Shown one piece after another: positions 22,966 to 33,575 of a stretch of DNA of 64,000 nt. The stretch is taken from NCBI GenBank assembly GCA_008921705.1, contig VFFE01007724.1:4202153-4266152 (forward strand). The letters run 5' to 3'. Positions within the stretch are counted from its first letter, which is position 1. Each line of letters begins with the position of its first letter. The stretch is from Burhinus oedicnemus (taxonomy: Eukaryota > Chordata > Aves > Charadriiformes > Burhinidae). The notes below the pieces were generated by a model, which was not told the origin of the DNA, did no database searches, and saw only the letters and a list, made by a program, of their open reading frames with translations. The translations under genes were made by a program, and so were the position numbers.

Positions 22966-24204
22966 TTTCACCATAAGATCATTGTCAGTAACAGCTGCCC
23001 CTGTAAGAGGTACTTGTACTGCAGCCCAGCTTAATGCCATGAAACCAGACCCGGCCGCAGAGATGTTTCATCAGCCCTACTCCTCCTCAAAGAGCAGTCA
23101 AAATATACTCTGCTGTCACATTGAGCTTAGCTTTGCAGCACATGTGGTATGTTTGCAAGTGATAGCCATTCCTGTCATATATTGAAATTAATTTCTCAGA
23201 CAAATATCTGCTTTACTGATAATGAAAATGAGCAGCAGACCCATCAACACAAGCACAAGTGTGTGGCCAGCAGGGCAGCAACAACATTTGTGATAAAACA
23301 GCCTTTCCCATTGTTCCCTTCCCCCCATATGATAATTTCATTATAGTGCCATTTTTCCAAGATAACTAAGTGCACATATTTTTCTCTTTACAGTTGACTG
23401 CTGCAGAGTGACTATGCTTGAGAAAATTAGTTTTTATCATTTTAATCATCTAATCTTCATAAACCTTTTAATGCAAAAACAAAAACTACTTAACGCACAG
23501 CAAGATAATTAATATTGAAAATAGACTCTGCAGGGGAACTGTAGTACCTGCTGCCTTGCATTAGACTCACAGAATAATGAATTAGCTAGGAGCTTTAAGT
23601 AAGTTTGTAAGAACAATATAAACAGTACCAACACAGACACTACTTCCATTTGCTTTAGATATATCGCATCAAGAGGCTACTTAATATACTGATAGCCCAG
23701 CATTAAGAATAATTTCATCAGTGTCCCTGCTGAAATCTCTTAAAAGAAAAATCTTTCATTTCCAAAAATAACACTTTAGAGTTGATAGCAAAAAATGTGA
23801 TGGTTTACCTGGCCTGGAAGAGGAGAATTTTCCTTTTCCACTTAGCCCACCAAGCCACAACTGAGTGAGGGAAGGATTTTCAGCTGGAACTTTCTAGGAG
23901 CAGCCTTGGAACGAGTCAGGCTAGCTTAGCTATGCTCCTCACCCCCAGGACAAAAGCTTTGCAGCTGGACCAGGGGCCCAAGATTAGCCTTTCTGCTGCC
24001 CTGAGGGGGCAGTGAAGCTGGATATTCCCTCTCCCAGCAAAAAGCTAATTCAGGTTTTTTTCAAAAAAGAGTGTGGGGAGAGGTAGCAACTAATCCTTTC
24101 TGCTAAAGGCATCTACCCCTAAGCAATGTCATGTCACTCATTAATGCTGAGAAGTAGGCGCTGCCAGCAGAGACTGAAAGGACCCGTGAGTGCTAAAAAT
24201 AATG
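22966..24204. other. Unique non-coding sequence, AT-rich
   Basis: No gene or clear repeat. The part from about 23340 to 23800 is AT-rich with several ATTA and TTTAAT motifs. I cannot tell a conserved element from background here. Confidence 0.45.
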
Positions 24205-24275
24205 TGTGCACTTATAGAGCACTTAACGTCTTCAAAGTACTATACAAATATTAAGTAATTATTTAAGGAACTAAT
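24205..24275 (-). repeat. MIR-like SINE 3' fragment
   Basis: Read on the minus strand it gives TTGTATAGTACTTTGAAGAC followed by GTTAAGTGCTCTATAAGT. This matches the 'ttgtaaagtgctttgaagatg ... aaagtgctatataagt' ending of the sauropsid MIR-like consensus. A fragment of about 70 bp remains. Confidence 0.55.
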
Positions 24276-24754
24276 TACAGACAGGAAGATGTTTATTGCT
24301 TTTCCTGAGCACATGCGTTGGGTGTATGCCAAGGATCCTTTGAAAGAACGTGTTGAACCTGCTGGGGTGGCTGCTTGGTTTGGGGGCTTTATGGCTGGTG
24401 TTTTGGCGTGGAAGCCCGCCTTCATCTTGTCTGGCTCATAGGAGGATGCTCAGCTTAGGAGGACCCAACGACAGTGGTCCCTTGTCCTGACCCAGACCCT
24501 GCACCCGTAATTCACAAGGCACCATTTCCAGATTTGATCCCTGCAGTCTCTCTGGCGGTCAGGTATGCACAAATCTGCATGACTAATAAGTGTGCATGAA
24601 AAGTTTGTTATCTGCTACAGTTACAGTCATGTCACAAAGGACTGCTCAAAGATGTGAGGTTAAAAAACCTGTACTGAAATAGGAAATGGTGAGAAGGAAA
24701 TCAAACAAGAATACAGATTCATTTAAAGCTCAGCAGGGAATGGATAAGGATAGG

Positions 24755-24778
24755 AAAAAAAAAAAAAAAAAAAAAAAA
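24755..24778 (+). repeat. Poly-A tract, 24 nt
   Basis: This is the longest homopolymer in the window. It could be the tail of an old retroposed sequence on the plus strand. However, the 300 bp upstream contain no coding-like or SINE-like sequence that I recognise, so a simple A expansion is equally likely. Confidence 0.9.
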
Positions 24779-25140
24779 GAGTGAATTAATGCTGCCAAAG
24801 GATTTAAAGGGAATACGAAAGACATTTATTATATGAGTATCAGGGGAAGACAAGCAAAAATCCTAGAGAGAAAGTATGTCCATTAATTAGTAAACTAGAG
24901 TGAGTATGAAACTAATGATGACTAGAATCTATCTTTAATGAGACAGATAAAAGAAATATGAACAATTCAGAAATGAGGAGAAGCCAATAAAATATCTTTT
25001 CTTAGTAACAGGTGAGAAAATACTTGAGGGAAAATGAGCCTATACGTAAATCAGCTGATATAGATGAGCCTAGGATATTGGGTGAAGTGGTGGTGAAAAT
25101 ACCATACTGCATGTGATTATTTCTCTTAATTTGTGTACAG
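24779..25140 (+). repeat. Possible upstream part of an ancient CR1/L3-like LINE
   Basis: The A-rich sequence has phrases such as AAGCAAAAATCCTAGAGAGA (24854) and AGGAGAAGCCAATAAAATAT (24977). These loosely follow the region upstream of the reverse transcriptase domain in old CR1/L3-type elements. It lies in the right order and orientation relative to the LINE remnant at 25925-27330, but roughly 780 bp of unrelated GC-richer DNA separates them. Evidence is weak. Confidence 0.3.
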
Positions 25141-25924
25141 AAGACTAAGAAGTGACTAAAGAGAAATGTATACAGACACTTAAAAGGAGAAATAAATTAT
25201 TCCAAAACACAACTTTCTGAAAATCTACTTTTTACCCTTTCTAAAATTAAGAAATCAGCATTGCTTTGGATTGCAATGCAGGTGAGGATTACGAAGGCAA
25301 CCAGCACAACCTGGCCCATCAAAAAGTCACCTCAGTGGTCCCTGGGTGGCTGCAGTCCCTCATGGCAAAGGCAACTGCTGCCCACCAGCTCATTGCTCCT
25401 AAATCTGTCATGAGACACCAGGCAGGAGGTCCCCATCCTGGCCAGGCATCGTGCCACCATAGAGGGAGCCCTGGGAGCGATGCCTGGCAGGGAACAGGAT
25501 GCTTTGCAGATGGTGCTGAACAAGATGTGCTGGTACAGGGCTTTCTGAGGTATTTTGGGTGACCTTGCTGCAGCACAAGAGCAGTTGCTTTCAGCAGGTG
25601 GAGGGACCACAACGGGACCACAACCCCTAGCTGCGGCCCTCCAGGGAAATTGCACCCCAGGTCATTGTGCAGGATCCCAACCATTTTTGGACAGCAATCA
25701 CAGTGCTGCCTGAGATTGCACTGATACAATAATGACAGAACTGCCAATTAGCTCAGCCAACAGTGTAGGGTTAACATAACAGTGGCCCCCAAACACCCAT
25801 GTTTAGAGGTGGTGATACACCCAGCTACCTTTGAGGCAATTCTGGTGGCAATTTGTGGGTGTTTGGCATGCCTGAGAGCGGGCCCCAGCAGCACGAAGCC
25901 TCAGACAGCATCGGTCTAGCAAGA
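25141..25924. other. Unique, locally GC-rich sequence
   Basis: The part from about 25260 to 25660 is GC-richer than its AT-rich flanks, and both strands carry open frames (25266-25562 +, 25319-25747 -). No domain is recognised. It sits between two LINE-like segments and may be an insertion into the old element or simply unrelated sequence. Confidence 0.4.
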
Positions 25925-27330
25925 ATAAATCTCACCAGACAAACTTGATTGCTTTTTTGATAGAAACAGAAAATTAACGGATAAAGGGAATGCTGGAGCT
26001 GTAATATATTTGCATCTGAGTAGTGCATTTGATACTGTGCCTCATGAAATCTTTCTAGAAAAATTAATTTAAATCAGCTTGGAGATGAATACTGTCTTCT
26101 TGATTGAAAACAGGCTGGAAGGCTATAAAGAGAGGTTAACAGTGAGTGGCAAAGCATGGAGTTGAAGATGAGGAGACCATAGAAGAACCAGAAAACTTAC
26201 TCTTAAATAAGTTTTATTTAATATCCTCATTGTTCATCTAGAAATGGAGGAGGAAGCAACATTTTAATAAGATATGCAGATGAGATGAAATTAGGAGGAA
26301 CTAAAATCCTCCATAAAAGATGCAAACAGATCCAGAGAGAGAAGCAGCCGGGTCAGGATGCTATAAAATGAATTCAGGGTTAGTTACAGAACAGGAGAAT
26401 TTGACCAGTTTTCCTGTTCACTGGAACTAACCAGATCAATCAGTTTTTACTGGTAGGAGGAAAGGAATTTTTGGTTCATAATTTTGCATGTCTGCTTCTG
26501 CAGATGTGAGTCTTGCTAGTCTGAAGACTTACGAAAATCCACTTGTACCCCAGCATCCTTCCTAAATGGGAGGTTTTGAATTACACATCCACTTGGATAT
26601 TTGGATATTTTCTAAGTTAATGACATAAGGCAGGGTGTTGACTTCCACATGGGTGATGCTTCTTAGAGTTCAAACTGCAGTCTTCAGGACAGATGTGCAC
26701 ACCCAAAATTACTTGCTAAAAAAAATTTCAAATTTAGCATTTTAGAATCTGCTGGCTAAGTATCTGAAACAGAACAGTAGGTTAAATTCCATCTTCTCCC
26801 TCAAAACCTGTAGGCACCAGTTAGACCCAAGTTAGACATGGGATATGGCAACAAAAGGGCCATGCGGTTTGGGGCAGCGCAGGTTCGGACCACCTTTATG
26901 CGGCTCTGCTGTTTCTGCACCTGGAACACCATGTTCAGTTCTGGGAAACTCATTAGCAAGGAGATATTGAAAAATTGTAGCAAGTTCAGAGAAGAGCAAC
27001 AAAAATTATCAAGGGGATGGAGAGATTCATTTATAAAGACAGATTAAAGGAGCAAAATCAGTACCGGAAGAACTGAATTTGTAATATACTGTCACTCAGA
27101 GAAAAATGGCTACAGAGAGACATTACAATGTAGTGCTGAAAGGTATAAACACCAAAGGCAGGGAAGAATTAAGTAGCACGGCAGGGTGTAAAAGAAAGTA
27201 TAAGGAGTCAGAAGCAAGAAAGGGAAACACAGACTAAATATCCAAAAAAAGTCCTGACAACGGAAGCCTCATAGGTTGCAACACTTGAAGTTAGAATGGA
27301 AAAAAAGCCAGATGATGTGCAATGGGGGAT
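25925..27330 (+). mobile_element. Ancient CR1/L3-like LINE, ORF2 remnant
   Basis: A heavily decayed non-LTR retrotransposon. The order of recognisable pieces fits ORF2 of the CR1/L3 clade. AFDTVPHE, a hallmark of the reverse transcriptase domain, is encoded at 26025-26048. RYADEMKLGG, corresponding to the catalytic FADDTKLGG box, is encoded at 26270-26299. A region like 'tgttcagttctgg...' with 'agagaagagcaacaaaaat' lies at 26930-27010. The AFDTVP and YADE boxes are in different frames, so at least one frameshift lies between them, and the second catalytic aspartate codon has become glutamate (GAG). The stretch 26400-26780 is unrecognisable. The element is much older than the CR1 copies at 2.3 and 9.2 kb. 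Confidence 0.7.
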
Positions 27331-28639
27331 GATCACCCAGTCCCCCTGGAGATCCACAAGATCACCATGCTTCTTACTGCTTTCTGTGGGAATGGCACAG
27401 ATCCCTAGCTGGGGGTTAGGTGACAACAGTGATTGTATGAATATGTATGAGACTATTGTTCACTGTGAGCTGTGGTGACAGTATCATTTGCTTCATATAA
27501 TTTCAAATTTCCTCTAGTGAGCATTTGTTCAGAATGAAGAATTTGGAATCTGGTCCCTGGGCATTTTTTTCCTTGATTATCTGAGAGTTTTTATGCTTGG
27601 TTGTACTGTGGGACCAGACACACACAGAGGTTTCCTCCTCCTTGTAAAATTTCCAATTTAATCTCTCACACTTACAGTCACTTGTTACCACTCTACAGAA
27701 GTGCACCTTCATGTTCTTAAGCGTAGCTGCTCTGTGCCAACAGCAACAAGCTCAGGGCAGATATCCTTAATGCCTTGTCCAAGCCAATACAAGGTATTCT
27801 TCAGGATTTCAGCCTCCTAAGGCTTGTGTAGCTAATGCAATACAGCATCTTGTTTTTCTCATTTATTTTGCTTTACTTTATACGCTGTATTGCTTTCACC
27901 TCTCAAATATTGATTAAGTCAAGTCAAAGCCTTGTACTAATCAGTGCAGCACAGTTTGCATTGTTATACACATGTACCCATTACAACTGGTTTTTGTAAA
28001 GCAGTTTGTGAGCTATCTGTTCCCAGAATTAGACAAGGTCTGCATGTTTTAGCCGAGATCAGCTCTTTTGTGTTGAGTATCACCTAGGCTCTGTTTACTA
28101 GCAGCTTTCTGTGCATTAGAAAATGCAGTCTGGTCCTCCCCACTCCCAGTAATGGTTAATTAAAGCAATTCATGTGAAGTAAGTCAACTTCTGTGGGTCA
28201 TTAAACAAAGGGAAAGATCAGATAGATGCATAATATCTACCTTGGATATAAGCCTATACTATCAGAGGAAAAAAGTGGAAATAAATGAAATTAAATATCT
28301 TTGGGAGTACTGTTTGCCCCCATCCAAAAAGCAGCAGCCCAGGAGAAGCTAGACACTCTTGTAGCACTGAGAGCTAAATTCTTCTGTCACTTGCACCATG
28401 TGAAATTCCTCAAATGAGCAAAGCTTGTCGAGAGCTTATCTGGAGAGGGAGAGTGCGGACCTGCTCTCCGAACAGTGGCAACCAGTGGGGCGAATTCAGC
28501 CTACCTAGTTCCTGGCAGCTGTCAAGTGTGAATTTCTGGTCTTTGCATAAAGCCGGAGATATAGTCAAATGACTTTGTATTACTGTCATTTGTATTCTGC
28601 CTCCGGATGCTTTCATTCCTCTTGCTTTGAGTAATATTT
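27331..28639. other. Unique non-coding sequence
   Basis: No exon or clear mobile element recognised. Confidence 0.5.
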
Positions 28640-28900
28640 TTTCAACCTTGTCTTCTCATTAAAATTTCCTCTTCATTATAGCACATTTCAATATAATTTC
28701 CTCCTGAACTGAGCTCAGGGTACAGCCCAACTAATAAGAATTGCATGATTTGCATTATTATGCACACATAACCCATTATAATTGAATCTTATTCCACTTT
28801 AATTGCACGTGTTTACAAACACCGTGTTCGCTGCAATAGATTATGTATTTTAGTTGATTGTGCCATTAATGATTGAAAAGCCAGTGCCATTTTGAGTTAA
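28640..28900. promoter_or_regulatory. Candidate conserved regulatory block
   Basis: This AT-rich block has an unusual density of transcription-factor-like words and no repeat signature. It contains a perfect octamer ATTTGCAT (28748-28755, POU factors), an E-box CACGTG (28806-28811) overlapping a FOX-type TGTTTAC (28810-28816), and several TAAT/ATTA homeodomain cores, including ATTAATGATT near 28865. Such composition is typical of conserved non-coding elements in avian gene deserts. Conservation cannot be tested from one sequence. Confidence 0.3.
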
Positions 28901-30084
28901 ACCCATTTTTGGCTTGCATAACGAGCGACATAACATAAAACTCTCCTGGAGATTCACAAGATACATTTCTAACTTTCTCTTGTTTAAGTGTTGAGAAGAG
29001 ATCTCCCTAAACGGAAACCATGGGTCTTTAGAAACACGACACTTCGTATCATTCAAACCATCTTCAGCCTTCCAGAGTGTGGCCAGATTTTAGTCAAGTA
29101 CTCATTCTTGGTTGAATTGGCGGGCCAAATTTATTTTAGCGACAGAGACCTTGTTGTTCTCGGTAATTTATGACACCTCCCACCACCCAGGCAAGCCCAG
29201 CACTTTTGCGTTTTCAGAGAAGAGCTTTGCACCCGGAGCTCCCCCTTTTGTGAGCCTGCCTAAATGCCCCCACCGACCGCCTGGCAGTTTTGTTTCTGGG
29301 CAATGCGATAAGGTCAGCAGATGCAAAATTATTTAGGAAATGGAGCTCCTGAGACTTCAGATACTGTAGAGAATTGGAAAATTTGGCAGCACACTGTGCT
29401 GTTTTGGTGCAAGGTCAGTTAGATAAGGTCAGTCAGGATGTTAAATCTAGCCACTGCCTAGTTTGTCATCAGGTTTTATAACAGGAACAAGGGAGCCTGA
29501 TAGACCACAGTCTCCAGAAGAAAAAATATTAAAAACAAACCAGTATTTTCACCACGATTTATGGAAAATGTACTTATTTTTCTGTGGGGTTTTTTCCGAT
29601 ACATTTACTCTGTGTAGCATTAACAGAGCTAAATGTGCTATATCTGGGCTCTGGTCAGCTTTTTCTTCATGTATGTTTATCCTGCTGCTCTTTAAACATC
29701 TATGCAGGGCATATTCTTACCCTAAAAACTGTCCTTCAGGCATGAGTAACACCTCGCTGAAGATGCTGACAGGACCACCAATTGCAAGCATCTTGCAAAG
29801 AGTCCTCAAAACTAGCAATGCTTTTTGCCACCACTGCATCACAAATCCAGTGGCTTTTCCTTGAGCCTCCCCTCTTACAGAAAGTTGGTAACTGGGAGCT
29901 GACTTCACAGCCCCAAACGTGCGTATTGGCATCTTAAATTTAATTGTCACTGAATAAAAGACTATTATGCTAGTGAAGGAGAAAGGGTTTGTCCTAAGTG
30001 GAAGAGAGGCTTTGGCAGAAATCAAAATGCAGGTGATGTGCTCAGCATCTTCAAGATGTTTATGTCTTTGACAATAAATAATAC
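28901..30084. other. Unique non-coding sequence
   Basis: No gene or repeat recognised. The open frame 29463-29864 (+, 133 codons) overlaps another frame on the opposite strand (29717-30025). Neither translation shows a domain. Confidence 0.5.
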
Positions 30085-30245
30085 ATCACAGGCATTGACA
30101 AATGGAGCTTCACAAAAGCCTTGTGAAGTAAATCAGCAGTTGTTATCCAGGACAGAGAGGGAGATGGGGCATAAAAAGGTTAAGCAACTTGACCAAGAGG
30201 TTACAGCAAGCCTGTGGCAAAATGCAGCTCCTGTGATGACCGGGT
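30085..30245 (-). repeat. MIR-like SINE fragment
   Basis: ACAAAAGCCTTGTGAAGTAA, then TTGTTATCCAGGACAGAGAG and GGGCATAAAAAGGTTAAGCAACTTGACCAAG (30167-30197), then TACAGCAAGCCTGTGGCAAA follow the minus-strand MIR order. That order is 'acaaccctgtgaggtag ... ttatccccattttacag ... gaggttaagcaacttgcccaag ... cacagcaagtctgtggcaga'. One of the better MIR matches here. Confidence 0.65.
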
Positions 30246-31484
30246 CTATGCTGGTAACCACAAGCCCTTTCCCCCTCCCAATTTTCTTTCGGCTGTTGCC
30301 AACTGTAAAGGAATGGCCAGTGATAATGCATTTGGATACTAAGTTGTCAGGAGGATGTGAAGCCAGGAGAAAAATTAATGATTTTTATGTTCTGCGATGG
30401 ATTTACAGAGAATCTCAGAGGCTTTAATTTGGACAGTCTGGGTTCTGCCATGCCTTTTTGGTTTCATCTGTTGGATTTTTGATAACTATAAACCCCTCCA
30501 GTGGGACTGGGGATCTGAAGCGTTTTGGGGTGGAATTAAGCAATATAGTGTGATTCTGTGCTTATAACAGGAAGGCTTTTGTTTTGCGCTTACAGGGATT
30601 TAGGCAGGAACTGTGTTCTTGTTATTAATTGTTGTGCATTATGACTCATAGTAAACTTACTGCATTGTCTAAACTATTTTCTAGACATCATGAAATGTTT
30701 AGAGGTTTCATATATCTCGAAGTGTGAGATTTTATCCACCTTTACACAGTCGTGTAAGTAGGGATGGCTGTAAGATTATATATCGGGAGGTACGCTGGTA
30801 ATGCAGAGGTGATCTTGCAGGCGTTTATGTTTACTATGATTTATGGCAGCTTGCTGTGACTTGAAAACACTTTGGGCTGAATCAGTTTATAATTCACAGT
30901 CTGGATTCAGTAAAACCAGGATCCCATTGCTCTAACGGCCTTGACCCTTCTTCTTCCTTCCTTCCTTGCATGACATCCCGCCTGCATCGCTGGTCCTGTC
31001 CAGACCTCTAGTCCTACAGCTGGCTCAGTGCAAGCAGGCCATGGTCATAGCAGGCGGTTCTGGCGAGGCTTGCACTCGAGAATTTTTTTGCTTCTAGGGT
31101 AGAGGACACCAGCACGCCCCTCTTTTGCAAAGTTATTCCAAGCCTGTAGTCAGGACGTAGTGCTGATCAAATGCTCTGCTATCCTGCGATGAGAAGTGTG
31201 GCAGAAGTGAAAAGCATTACTATTATCGCTGTCCTTTGAAATGCGGTCCCTAGGGGAGCTGACATTTGAAGGATTCACTGCCTGTGGTGAGTCTGCTGTC
31301 AGCCTGGGAAGCCAGGATTCATGAAGGGTGGCTCACAGATACTTTGTGCTGTGCATTGAGGAGGTAAAGCTTTTGTTTGTGGAGAACAGCTCTGCAGAGC
31401 TCTGGAAGGAGCAGTTCCCGTAGCTACAGGAGAAGAGTTCGTACAAGGTCAGAGCTTTTAGAAAGGGCAAAGAGAAAACAATCC

Positions 31485-31532
31485 ATGCATGCATGAGCCT
31501 GTCTGTATTTGCATGCATGTGCATATGCAAGT
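31485..31532. repeat. ATGCAT-rich palindromic tract with octamer motif
   Basis: ATGCATGCATG (31485-31495) is followed by ATTTGCATGCATGTGCATAT (31507-31526) and then GCAAGT. The second part has a consensus octamer, ATTTGCAT (31507-31514), and an inverted near-octamer, ATGCAAGT (31525-31532), with a 10-bp gap. It may be a decayed (ATGC)n microsatellite or a paired POU-factor site. Confidence 0.5.
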
Positions 31533-31924
31533 AGGTTGTGTATATAATTAACTCCTAGGTTCCTGGATGCATTTGGAGAACTAAGTACAAAGTTGCAGAA
31601 TACATTCTCATCTTTGTGTGAACACAACTGCATTAACCTTAAGAGAGGAGGGATTTAAAGCACTGCAATAAGGCTGTATTGAGGATGAATCCCTTGCAAA
31701 ACCCTTGTGCTAAATCAAACTCATTTTAGTTAAATAAGCTCATAAACTCCCCCATCACACAAACTATTATTTTTACACTTTCAGTACTGAAAAATGGCCA
31801 AATGTATTATCATTGTTTTTAACCTGGCAAAGATATTTGCTCCTGGCCTGAGATGATCTCTGCCAAGCTTCAGGACTGAGGCAGATTTTTATGCTTGGAG
31901 CTTTGTTCACACAAGCCTCTGGGG

Positions 31925-31943
31925 AAAAAAAAAAAAAAAAAAA
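31925..31943 (+). repeat. Poly-A tract, 19 nt
   Basis: Nineteen consecutive A residues. No retroposed gene or SINE body is recognised upstream. Confidence 0.9.
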
Positions 31944-33429
31944 TAGAAGGGTTTATCACTGACAAGTTGGCACAATCTTAACTAGTGTTGAGCAGCTGGA
32001 GAATCTGGAAAGCACATCAGACTTGGAGTCAGTGGGGAAAAGAGGAAAATCTGCAGTTACCAGAGTCTTGGCATAAAAGGAACAAATTAAAGGGAGAGGT
32101 GAGCAGGCAGAGCACTTCAACGATGGGACAGTTTGCAGATGGCAAAGCTTGTTGATAAGACCATTAGAAACCAGCTAGCAAGGTGATTAATGAAGTGGAA
32201 TTGCCTTTTGGTTCTTGGGACCAACAGTAAATTGCATCCCAACTGGATCACCAGAGATATCTGAGCGCAGAAGTCAAGCCACCACTGAAAATCTGTACTC
32301 GCAGCCAGCACCTTCTCACTACCCTCCCAAACAGCTCCCCTTCCAGCAAACACTGATAATCTGAACTTCCTAGCCAGGCTGCTTTACTGGGATTTTAGTG
32401 GGGAAGGTGGGTGGAGGAGGAAAAAAGGAAGAGAAGTGGGGGAATACGATCAGTAGCATGCAGAGCTTAAAGAAAATGTTTAGGATTACATTGAGTGGGA
32501 ACCTGAATGTGAGGACAGCTTGGCTCCCAGCCCCAGGAATTCCCTGAAGTCCTGGGAATGCCTGCAATGCAAACGCCATGGCCAGGGTGGGAGGTCACAT
32601 CTCAGCACAAAAATTTCCTGTCCCTGCTATACGGGGTGCTTCTAGTTGTGGAGTGGCTTGGTGCTTTAAGCTAATACTCAGGAGCAAATGGAGGGGCTTT
32701 CAAACACCAGAAATACCCAACGATTAACTCAACAGCAGCTAAAATAAAAGAAGCGTCACGCATGGAAGAATATTTGGCGTATTTCCAGGTCTTAGCAAAT
32801 ACAAAACCCCATCAGTCTAAAGAAGCATTAGGAGTTTATGATGTGGAAATAACTGGCTGGTGTGTGACGCATTTCCAGCTTATGGTGAGGCATCTATTAG
32901 AAGAAAACGTTTCAGACATTCTGGGGCTGGACTCAACCTCAGTGCTGCGGGCCAAATGCCATGAACATGAGGCGAGTGTTTCAGAAACAGAATAGCCTAC
33001 CATGTGCAAAGAGGGAAGAGATCAGGAAACATTAGGCGTAATTACTTCTCAGCTATTTAGTACTCAGATGAGGTGATGGGGAAAAGTCTTCTGTAATAGC
33101 TGAGTTCGGGCAGTTTATGTCTGCTATGGTGTCATCTTTGCTGGCTTCCTCTCATTCTGAGGCATCTACCGGAGGGATGGGAGCCTTTTACAATTTGACC
33201 ATTTGACTTGAAGCAAGCTCTCAGAGTAAAAGGGAATCTGCCGAAATGGTAAAAGCGAGTGAACTGTTTTCAGTGCATCTATTTTAACAGCAACAAAAAA
33301 AAGTGGCTCAGTCATGTCAAGCAACCAAGGTCACCATGACCTTGAGTTTGAGTAGCAGCATTCTATCCACTCCAATGGAGTTGGGTGACTCTGGAGAGTC
33401 AGGGATCTCAGAGGACTCCATGGATACCG

Positions 33430-33575
33430 CCTGGATTTACAAATACCTTCAGCAATAGAAAAAATATTTGCTTTACAGATGAGCAAACCGGAACACAAGG
33501 AAATAAAGTCTTGCCCAAGAAGTCAACAGCACATTCAGCAACCACAGAGACTACAACTGCCAGTCCCTCTTTTTA
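33430..33575 (-). repeat. MIR-like SINE fragment
   Basis: GCTTTACAGATGAGCAAACC (33470-33489), then GGAACACAAGGAAATAAAGT and CTTGCCCAAGAAGTCAACAG match the minus-strand MIR core 'tttacagatgaggaaactgaggcacagagaggttaagtgacttgcccaaggtcacacag'. The CAGTCCCTC near 33558 fits the distal part. Diverged, non-functional. Confidence 0.65.

Larger units (their letters stand above)
30246..33429. other. Unique non-coding sequence
   Basis: No gene recognised. Simple sequence occurs as a TTCC-rich tract at 30946-30967, ATGCATGC-type words at 31485-31532 and an A19 run at 31925-31943. No other repeat is clear. Confidence 0.5.

Noticed and set aside
23205..23250. CTTTACTGATAATGAAAATG-like string resembling a MIR core
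   Set aside because: The match is short and lacks the following 'aggcacagagaggttaag' and 'cttgcccaag' parts.
24500..24778. Possible processed pseudogene ending in the A24 tract
   Set aside because: Upstream sequence shows no coding pattern, no polyadenylation signal at the expected distance and no obvious target-site duplication.
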